From Candidatus Microgenomates bacterium (lineage in GTDB: Bacteria > Patescibacteriota > Microgenomatia > JACPZF01), in contig JACQHK010000047.1 in assembly GCA_016199065.1 (NCBI GenBank), positions 1 through 43,831 on the forward strand: DNA of 43,831 nucleotides. The letters run 5' to 3'. A model generated the notes under the pieces. That model did not search any database and was not told where the DNA came from. It saw nothing but the letters and a program-made list of their open reading frames with translations. Position 1 is the first letter of the stretch; every line of letters starts with the position of its first letter. Below, piece by piece: positions 18,775 to 25,990 of this stretch. The position numbers and the translations under genes were made by a program.

Positions 18775-19926
18775 TTAGGCGCTGTGGTAATCCATTTTTA
18801 TAACATCCATCACTCTCTGTAAGGGAGACATCTTAAATCTTTGATTAATCATTTCTGCATGGTTCTGAAATTGGGCTTCGAAGCCTGGGCGGATACCAAT
18901 TTTTACCACCTGGTCAAAGTTGGTACCGTTTCTTACCTGTCTTCCAAAACTCCTCGCATCTATCTCATCAGGGCTGGTAAAGTAGGTTAAGACAGAAGCG
19001 GCAGTTGCCGAAGTTATAAAAGGTAAATGCTCTGTAGCCGGAATGCCTAAAACTCTTCCGATCTGAAGGACAGAAGAAACTGCCATTCCGGCTGCAAGCG
19101 GAACACCCATCTGATAAGCTTTTGATAAAACAGTGTGTCTGTTTTTTTGAGCAACGTGCCTTGTTTCATGACCCAAATATTCTTTAAAACGCTGAGCAAC
19201 AGTTTCGTGATATAACCCGGCATCCATCTCTTTTGACCCAAATAAATCGTCGCTTTTAATCTGATGTGTAACTAAACGATAAGCCTGATGAGGAAAAAAG
19301 ATAATTCTGTTTTTAGATAAATTCACCGGTCCATAGGCAGCAAAGGACAGAGTTTTATCAATAAACCAGGAAGAATAATAAGAAACTGCTTCTTTAAGAT
19401 TTGTAAACCCGTGTGATATTTTTTCCCGGGAAATATTTTTCCGTAAAAAGGAGGCAGCTCTTATTCTCCGGTTCTTGTTTAATACTTTTGTTTTAACACC
19501 ATCTGTTGGTTCAACCCCCATCAAAAAATCTTTAAAAGCGGCCAATGTTTCATGAACGCGATGAGAAATTTCCGGCAGTTTTACATCCATCAATGGACTG
19601 CCCGAGGAAAGCGTCTGACCGGCCATCTCCTGAAAATCCTGATAATCAATAATCAAACTCAAACCATTTTTAGGAAGTTTTACTCCCATTTCGCAAACGA
19701 AATCGTAGAGTCTTTCGGCGTCGACTTCCATCACGATGGGGCAGTTTTCCTGGTTTCCTCTTTGTTCAACACTTACTGCTCCGTTTTTGCCGCGAAATGT
19801 TTCTCTTATAAAGGGAATAGGATCATAGGCAGGGCCAACCGTTCCTTCTTCAAGAATTACACCGCTAGCTCTTCTTGGGGAAAACCGTTGTTCTATTTCT
19901 GTTAACCCAGTTTTATTCTCTGACAT
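18775..19926 (-). CDS. Putative integral-membrane zinc metallopeptidase (HExxH)
   Basis: FKEYLGHETRHVAQKNRH (HETRH), hydrophobic segments, then SPDEIDARSFGRQ (possible third ligand). Confidence 0.5.
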   Translation of the reverse strand: MSENKTGLTEIEQRFSPRRASGVILEEGTVGPAYDPIPFIRETFRGKNGAVSVEQRGNQENCPIVMEVDAERLYDFVCEMGVKLPKNGLSLIIDYQDFQEMAGQTLSSGSPLMDVKLPEISHRVHETLAAFKDFLMGVEPTDGVKTKVLNKNRRIRAASFLRKNISREKISHGFTNLKEAVSYYSSWFIDKTLSFAAYGPVNLSKNRIIFFPHQAYRLVTHQIKSDDLFGSKEMDAGLYHETVAQRFKEYLGHETRHVAQKNRHTVLSKAYQMGVPLAAGMAVSSVLQIGRVLGIPATEHLPFITSATAASVLTYFTSPDEIDARSFGRQVRNGTNFDQVVKIGIRPGFEAQFQNHAEMINQRFKMSPLQRVMDVIKMDYHSA

Positions 19927-19947
19927 GAAATCATTTATTCACCTTTG

Positions 19948-20364
19948 CTATTTCCGGCAATCTTTACATAAACCATAAAATTCCAGTGAGTGATGTTTAA
20001 TCAGAAATTCTGAGCGCTTGGTAATTTTTTCTTCCAGAGTCTCTAAAGAACAATTTTCAATATCTTCAATCTTTCCGCAATTTTGACAGACCAAATGATG
20101 GTGATGCTTTAACGAGGATAACTCATAACGATATTTGCCTTCATGAAGCTCCAGTTTTTTTACCAAACCGACCGTTAAAAATGAGTCCAAAACCCGATAC
20201 ACGGTTGTCAGATTGGTTTTTAAATCTTTCTTTTTTAAATAGTTCATGATTTCCAAAACATCCACCGGTTCAGAATTTTTTTGTAAAAATTCCAAAATCG
20301 CCACCCTTGCAGCGGTGTTTTTTAGGTGATTATTTTTAATCAGTTGTATCGGCTCTATTTTCAT
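19948..20364 (-). CDS. Fur-family transcriptional regulator
   Basis: TAARVAILEFL winged-helix start, TNLTTVYRVLDSFL, HHHHLVCQNCGKIEDI, CxxC at C-terminus (GLCKDCRK). Confidence 0.9.
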   Translation of the reverse strand: MKIEPIQLIKNNHLKNTAARVAILEFLQKNSEPVDVLEIMNYLKKKDLKTNLTTVYRVLDSFLTVGLVKKLELHEGKYRYELSSLKHHHHLVCQNCGKIEDIENCSLETLEEKITKRSEFLIKHHSLEFYGLCKDCRK

Positions 20365-20424
20365 ACCCCGTATTTTAGCAAATTATCATCCACATTGGAG
20401 GCTGTAAGAGATTTAGAGGTCAAA

Positions 20425-21054
20425 TTATTTATAGATCACCATTAAATGATCGCTGGATTGGGCAGCATTGATCGACCAGGCGGGTAATAATTTTTCCCAG
20501 GGAATTTTATATCGGGTGTCTTTTTTGTCACGATCAGGGTTTATTACGAAAGCGTTTTCTTCGTCATAACCTTCAATAATATAATAGTGTCCGTTGTGCC
20601 AGTTCTTCCAATAAGTATTTAACGAAGCAGTGTTGGCAGAAATAAAAACCGGATTTTTCTTATCAAGCCAGGATTGCACACGACTGATTTTGGGCTGTTC
20701 CCAGATTAATTCTCCACCTTTTTCTACGTAATTTTTACAGGTTTGAAAGGTAGATTTATGCCCAGGAGAAAGCTTAATCTTGCGGAAATAATCAAGTGTA
20801 ATTCTGGTACCGAAGGGTAAATTTAAGGAAGCAAAAAGAGGAAGGTGTAAAGTGTACGCAGTTGCTTTGTAACCTTTTTCCATCGCCAACACCGCCAGGT
20901 CCGTTGAATAAGTACCAAAACTATGCATCTTTACTTTTTTGGCAAGTTCTTTCTCAGTAACTTTTTCTCCGTAAAAACCAAGGATCATCCGCAAAACTGC
21001 CACACCGCAAGTCAGACTGCGTTCCTGTTCAAAAAAGGGAACGTTGAGAATCAT
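20425..21054 (-). CDS. C39-like papain-fold cysteine peptidase, no evident signal peptide
   Basis: VPFFEQERSLTCGVAVLRMIL (Cys), NGHYYIIEGYDEENAFVINPDRDK (His/Asp). Confidence 0.75.
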   Translation of the reverse strand: MILNVPFFEQERSLTCGVAVLRMILGFYGEKVTEKELAKKVKMHSFGTYSTDLAVLAMEKGYKATAYTLHLPLFASLNLPFGTRITLDYFRKIKLSPGHKSTFQTCKNYVEKGGELIWEQPKISRVQSWLDKKNPVFISANTASLNTYWKNWHNGHYYIIEGYDEENAFVINPDRDKKDTRYKIPWEKLLPAWSINAAQSSDHLMVIYK

Positions 21055-21057
21055 AAA

Positions 21058-22431
21058 TTACTTGTTCTTTGCCACAATCTTGATTTGGGTTACTTCGGCA
21101 AAACCGTATTTTCCGTGTTCTCTGCCGAAACCAGAGTTTTTGTATCCCCCGAAGGGATTAAAGGGCATAATGTAGTTGACCCCGTTCACACTCACCATTC
21201 CCGCTTCGAGAGCAGAAGAAACTCGGGTGGCTTTTTCTTTATCTTTAGTAAAAACATAAGAACCCAAACCATAAGCCGTACCGTTGGCCAAGGCCACCGC
21301 TTCTTCTTCTGTATTAAATTTTACAATCGGCAAAACCGGCCCGAAAACTTCCTCGTTCCAGATCCTCATGTCTTTGGTCACACCGGTTATCACCGTGGGT
21401 TCAAAAAAAGCACCTCCCAATTTTTTCTCCAAAGAATGTCCGCCCGTTTCAATTTTGGCACCCTGCACAAAAGCGTCCTTAACTTGTTCAAGAAGTAAAT
21501 CGAGTTGCCTTTTGGCCACCAAGGGACCAATCTGCGTTTCTTTATCATCGGCTTTCCCGATTTTTTTAGAACTAAAAATCTTGGTTACTTTTTTAACCAC
21601 TTCGTCAAAAACTTCTTCCCCAACAATCAATCTTTTTAACCCGTCGCAACACTGACCCGCGTTTAATAATCTCTGCTCACACACCCCGCTGGTTGCCTGA
21701 TCCAAATCGGCATCGCTAAAAATTATTCCCGGGGCAGAACCACCGAGTTCCATCACCGCCTTGATAAATTTCCTGCCCGCGGTTTCATACAAATATTTTC
21801 CGGTTTTGGTACTGCCCGTAAAGGCAATCATATTAATGTTGTCATTAACCAGAAGTTTCCCAACTTCACCATTTCCATAAACTTCGTTAAAAACTCCCGT
21901 GGGCAGATGGTGGTTTAACACGTACTCGATAAATTTTCCAGACAGTGGGCATTCTTCCGAGTGTTTAAAAACCAAGGTGTTGCCGGCGACCAAACTTTGC
22001 AATCCTCCCCAAACAAAATTAGCAAAGGGGAAATTCCAGGGAACAATCACTGCTGCCACACCGATAGGTTCATAAAAAACCTGGTGAATTTCTGTGTCGT
22101 TTTCAAAAGTGGTTTCGGGGGATAAATATTTTTCGGCGTTGTCGAAATACCAATTCGCGTAATCCATCGTGCCGTCCACGTCAATCAAAGCTTCCGACAA
22201 AGGCATTCCCATTTCGCGGCTTTCCAGAAGCGCCAATTCTTTTTTCCTCTCCAAAAACTCACCAAAAGCTTTTCTTAACATCTCCACCCTTTTTGCTACT
22301 CCTAATTCTCTCCATTCTTTTCTCATCTGTTGCGCGAGTGCTACTTTTTGCGAAACTTTTTCTTTGGTCGATACAACCACTTCTCCGAGAAGTTCATAAG
22401 TTGAGGGATTTATGGATTTTAGGGTTTGCAT
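21058..22431 (-). CDS. NAD(P)-dependent aldehyde dehydrogenase (succinate-semialdehyde dehydrogenase-like)
   Basis: VIVPWNFPF, FTGSTKTGKYL, MELGGSAPGI, NAGQCCDGLKRL, EVFGPVLPIVKF, PFGGYKNSGFGREHG. Confidence 0.95.
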   Translation of the reverse strand: MQTLKSINPSTYELLGEVVVSTKEKVSQKVALAQQMRKEWRELGVAKRVEMLRKAFGEFLERKKELALLESREMGMPLSEALIDVDGTMDYANWYFDNAEKYLSPETTFENDTEIHQVFYEPIGVAAVIVPWNFPFANFVWGGLQSLVAGNTLVFKHSEECPLSGKFIEYVLNHHLPTGVFNEVYGNGEVGKLLVNDNINMIAFTGSTKTGKYLYETAGRKFIKAVMELGGSAPGIIFSDADLDQATSGVCEQRLLNAGQCCDGLKRLIVGEEVFDEVVKKVTKIFSSKKIGKADDKETQIGPLVAKRQLDLLLEQVKDAFVQGAKIETGGHSLEKKLGGAFFEPTVITGVTKDMRIWNEEVFGPVLPIVKFNTEEEAVALANGTAYGLGSYVFTKDKEKATRVSSALEAGMVSVNGVNYIMPFNPFGGYKNSGFGREHGKYGFAEVTQIKIVAKNK

Positions 22432-22469
22432 GTGATGAAATTATAGCAAAAAATTTATGAGATGATCTG

Positions 22470-23636
22470 TTAAGAATTTTGGTTGATAATATTTTTTGCG
22501 CGCTGGTATATTTGATCAAATGTAATAATCTCTGGTCTAAACAAATTTTTTCTAAAATATTCGAAGCACGATAATTTATCGGTATTACCAATTTCCCCGT
22601 TTTCATCTGTAAATTCGTCTCTCATGCTCCCCATCAGTAAAAAGCATTTTGGTTCGAAGCAAAATACCTCCTCTCCTGTTCTATTACCATTGTCATCCTT
22701 TATCTCTATTAGTTCAGTAATATTACCAACTGTTATTCTTATATATTGTTGACACTGGGCAATTGCTCCAGTAAGTTCATCGCTTACTTGCCAAACATTA
22801 CTTATTCTATACATTTTATCATTCATCAATCTCTTTTTGTGTGTTTTTATTTCGACAATATTAAAAAACTGTGCAATCCCCAAAGTTTTCAATATACCAT
22901 CAGGTTTTTTCCCATGACTTAAAAAATCGTTTCCTTTTAATACTTGTTGTAGTTGTTCTTTCTTGATTGCGGCATTGAATACATACTCAAGACCATAACC
23001 GAAAATCCATTTATTGTCTTCAAAAAATTGTTGCCAAACATCTTCGTCTCTTTGCTTTTTCCACTCACTTTTTATTTTAGCAAAAGCGTTCGCGTCTTCT
23101 AATAAATTTTTAAAAAAATCAAGTGATTTTCTTTTTTTCGAAATATTTCCAATATCTCCCATATTAATTAAACCCCTGGACTCTGCTAGCTCGGCAATAA
23201 TTTTAAACCCTTTCTCATCAGACAAAATCGTTGTTAAATGCTTCTTTAATTTTGTCTCGTCCTTAATCACGCCCGCATCTAATATAAGACTTCTATTTGA
23301 TACTGAGGTAAGATCTAGAGAGGAAAAGATTTGAAGCAAATTCAATACACCTTTAAATCCTAATGTAGATAAATTAATTTTCTCAACCAATTTTCCGTTT
23401 GATAGTTTTGATATTTGAACCCCCGTAATTGCTTCATCGTGCGCGATGTAAGTAAGACGAACTTCTATTTTGGGAGATATAACCAGTCCTACGTCATAAT
23501 AAAGATCTTCTTCATTAAAAACAGTACTTACATATTTACCTTCACCCTTAGGAAAATCTGCTACGTAAATTTTCCCAATTTTTTTATTAGCTATGATAGT
23601 AGACTCGTCTGCTTGAAAAAAATCAAAAATTCCCAT
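22470..23636 (-). CDS. sduA: Shedu (SduA)-like anti-phage nuclease, DUF4263-type
   Basis: DVWQQFFEDNKWIFGYGLEYVFN ... DFLSHGKKPDGILKTLG...FFNIVEIKTHKKRL ... ELTGAIAQCQQYI: order (W-Q-x-F-F ... D ... EIKT ... Q) fits the Shedu PD-(D/E)xK core. Confidence 0.75.
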   Translation of the reverse strand: MGIFDFFQADESTIIANKKIGKIYVADFPKGEGKYVSTVFNEEDLYYDVGLVISPKIEVRLTYIAHDEAITGVQISKLSNGKLVEKINLSTLGFKGVLNLLQIFSSLDLTSVSNRSLILDAGVIKDETKLKKHLTTILSDEKGFKIIAELAESRGLINMGDIGNISKKRKSLDFFKNLLEDANAFAKIKSEWKKQRDEDVWQQFFEDNKWIFGYGLEYVFNAAIKKEQLQQVLKGNDFLSHGKKPDGILKTLGIAQFFNIVEIKTHKKRLMNDKMYRISNVWQVSDELTGAIAQCQQYIRITVGNITELIEIKDDNGNRTGEEVFCFEPKCFLLMGSMRDEFTDENGEIGNTDKLSCFEYFRKNLFRPEIITFDQIYQRAKNIINQNS

Positions 23637-23707
23637 TGTTTTTGGTTAAAGCATGTTAATATAGGCATATTTTACACCAAGGAAATTAGTAAGCAAAAAA
23701 TATTTAT

Positions 23708-23760
23708 CTCACCTTAAACAATTCTCTATCAGGATAAACCGAACCCAAAGATTCCGTACG
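23708..23760 (-). pseudogene. Possible remnant of a gene 3' end ending ...LGSVYPDRELFKVR*
   Basis: Short open stretch ending ELFKVR-TAA beside hairpin copy A; weak resemblance to the A2M tail GGWFEVR*. Confidence 0.25.
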
Positions 23761-23762
23761 TA

Positions 23763-23796
23763 AGTAATTCCCACACTCCAGTGCGCGAGAATTACT
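23763..23796. repeat. 34-bp palindromic element, copy A
   Basis: AGTAATTCCCACACTCCAGTGCGCGAGAATTACT; 33/34 identical to copy B at 25901..25934. Confidence 0.9.
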
Positions 23797-23838
23797 GACA
23801 AACAAGTTTTCTCCCAATTAGTCCCACATTTCCAACTA

Positions 23839-24723
23839 TTAACATTTCGGAAAATTTATTTGCTCTAATGTAAAATTAAAGTTTTCGCTTTCATCTTTGA
23901 GCCTTTTGACAGAAGTAAAGCAATAATCAAGATTATTATCCACAAGAATTGCATTTCTCCCTAAACGAACCGCAGCAATCGCTGTTGTTCCCGAACCCCC
24001 AAAAGGATCCACTATGGTACCACCATTAGGTGATAATAGTTTAATAAAAAAAGATGGCAATCCCACTGGGAAAACGGCGGGGTGATTATAATTTTTTCCA
24101 ACAAGAGGAAGCACTATTACGTTTGAAGGCAACACGTCTTTTTTTCCAATCCATCTCGAAAGGTCTCTACCGAATCCGCTGTTATTTTCGGAATTATGCC
24201 TGGCGAGATCTTTTCCATTTAATTTTGAGAGACGGGATTCCGCCCAATCACCTAGCGATATTTTTACAGCGTTCTGATTGATATAAGGTTTTGTAGTTTT
24301 AGCTAAATGAAAACAATACTCCCAACCATCCCTTAATCGTGTTGGCCAATAACCCGGCATTGGATTTGTTTTGTACCAAATATAATCTTCAATCGCGAAC
24401 CATCCCAGTTCTGACAGTTTTTCGATAGTTTTCCAAACGTATCTATTTCTTACTCCATTTTCTACCTTATCTTTTATGTTAATTACCAAACTACCATTTG
24501 GTTTTAGAATATGGAAAAATGCATTGTGAAAGCTTGAAAACCATTCTACAAATTCGTCCGGGCTTATACTATCATAATGCTTCTTGCGAGCATCTGCGTA
24601 TGGTGGAGAAGTTATAATTAAATCAGCTATTTGACCTAATGGAGGCAAAACACTTCTGCTATCGCCAAAGATAATATTACACTTTACTTTTGTCCTCTTT
24701 ATACTTTTAGACTTGTTAACCAT
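23839..24723 (-). CDS. Type II DNA methyltransferase (beta-class, N6-A or N4-C)
   Basis: IITSPPYADARKKHYDSI (motif IV) precedes GTIVDPFGGSGTTAIAAVRLGRNAILVD (motif I). Confidence 0.9.
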   Translation of the reverse strand: MVNKSKSIKRTKVKCNIIFGDSRSVLPPLGQIADLIITSPPYADARKKHYDSISPDEFVEWFSSFHNAFFHILKPNGSLVINIKDKVENGVRNRYVWKTIEKLSELGWFAIEDYIWYKTNPMPGYWPTRLRDGWEYCFHLAKTTKPYINQNAVKISLGDWAESRLSKLNGKDLARHNSENNSGFGRDLSRWIGKKDVLPSNVIVLPLVGKNYNHPAVFPVGLPSFFIKLLSPNGGTIVDPFGGSGTTAIAAVRLGRNAILVDNNLDYCFTSVKRLKDESENFNFTLEQINFPKC

Positions 24724-24729
24724 TTTTAA

Positions 24730-25668
24730 CTAATTAGTAGCAATAAACTTCATAAATTTAATTTTATCTATCTTCCTTTCTTCGTTTAATAAATTAAGTT
24801 TTTTAAATCTTTCTTTTAATAAGAGTGAGCATTCTTTTCTGTTTTTCAACGTGTAAAATGGCAAATACTTGCTTACTAGAGACATTGACAATTTATATAT
24901 ATCAGTAGCCGGCCGACCTGTTATATATGGGAATAAAAATCCTGGTTCCCACGATTCACAGTTTGGAGAGTATGGTAGTCCTTGATTGTTTAATTTTATG
25001 TGTCTGCTTTCCTTATATTCTTTAACTTTCCCATTTGGAGGAGTCGCATAACCAAACACACAAATATATGGCCTTGTAACATTAATCTCTGATTTTGCAA
25101 TATTTTCTAGTCTTAAAATAACTCCTGGTATATCTTGTCCACCAACAGTATCTGATGATTTTTTTACTGATGCATATAATCTCAATCCCGAAGAATATTT
25201 TGGAGTTTTTAAATCAGCAACTAGATCACCTTCTCTTGACCCATCAAAAACCGCTTCGATATTTGAATTTTTTGCATTTGAGCTTATCCTCATCAACTCG
25301 ATGGCCAGATATTGATAAAAAACACCAATCTTCATTCTTTGACGTTGCATTTCGTGAGGAATTGCATCTAAATCAAATATCTCGTCGACTTCGCAAGAAG
25401 AATAAAAAAAGGGCGAAAGTATGGGGCAACTTCTTAGTTTCAAATGTTTTATACATAAATCAACGAGTTCTTTCGGGGAAGAATTAACTCGTCTAAGACT
25501 TCCTTTTTTGTCTGTTATTGTTCTCTTAAAAGCAATTTCTACCGCTACTAATACTTCCTTATCTGTTAATGGAAGGTCTTGTTTTGGAAATAGACCATGT
25601 GCTGACAAAAGAGTATCTCCTTCTCTGGGATATGGTTGTAATGTAAATTTATTTCTACTCGAAGGCAT
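24730..25668 (-). CDS. Probable cognate type II restriction endonuclease
   Basis: Located 6 bp upstream of the methyltransferase; EAVFDGSREGDLVADLKT...LRLYASVKKSSDTVGGQDIPG resembles a PD-(D/E)xK core. Confidence 0.65.
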   Translation of the reverse strand: MPSSRNKFTLQPYPREGDTLLSAHGLFPKQDLPLTDKEVLVAVEIAFKRTITDKKGSLRRVNSSPKELVDLCIKHLKLRSCPILSPFFYSSCEVDEIFDLDAIPHEMQRQRMKIGVFYQYLAIELMRISSNAKNSNIEAVFDGSREGDLVADLKTPKYSSGLRLYASVKKSSDTVGGQDIPGVILRLENIAKSEINVTRPYICVFGYATPPNGKVKEYKESRHIKLNNQGLPYSPNCESWEPGFLFPYITGRPATDIYKLSMSLVSKYLPFYTLKNRKECSLLLKERFKKLNLLNEERKIDKIKFMKFIATN

Positions 25669-25812
25669 TTATTTTTAATATACAAATTAAATAATTAAGT
25701 GAATTGCTAAAAATATATTCGTATTAAATTACTTCACAAGAAAAAAAGCAACATAGGCGATTGCCACCCACCTGCAAGGCGCGGTAGATTCATATCTGTA
25801 GAATAAACACCT

Positions 25813-25881
25813 CTATCTTACCTCAAACCATCCCCCATCAGAATTGCCAGAATCACACTGTCTGAAAAGATGAATATAAAA
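25813..25881 (-). pseudogene. Remnant duplicate of an A2M 3' end
   Basis: Encodes FYIHLFRQCDSGNSDGGWFEVR*; SGNSDGGWFEVR matches 11/12 residues of the intact A2M C-terminus SGHSDGGWFEVR*. Stops immediately upstream. Confidence 0.75.
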
Positions 25882-25900
25882 CTATTAGCAATAAAAGTGA

Positions 25901-25934
25901 AGTAATTCCCACACTCCAGTGCGCGGGAATTACT
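25901..25934. repeat. 34-bp palindromic element, copy B
   Basis: AGTAATTCCC-ACACTCCAGTGCGC-GGGAATTACT; perfect 10-bp stem with inner CACT/AGTG; near identical to copy A. Confidence 0.92.
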
Positions 25935-25990
25935 GCAATAATTACTTCTACCTACGTGTTTTATAACGCCTGTATAAAAAATTAATTCCG

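Noticed and set aside
20923-21498. 191-aa + strand ORF
   Set aside because: Antisense to the C39-like peptidase and aldehyde dehydrogenase genes; no domain signature.
22470-25936. Prophage or integrase-bearing island
   Set aside because: No integrase, transposase or phage structural genes seen; only hairpin repeats and a gene-tail remnant suggest mobility.
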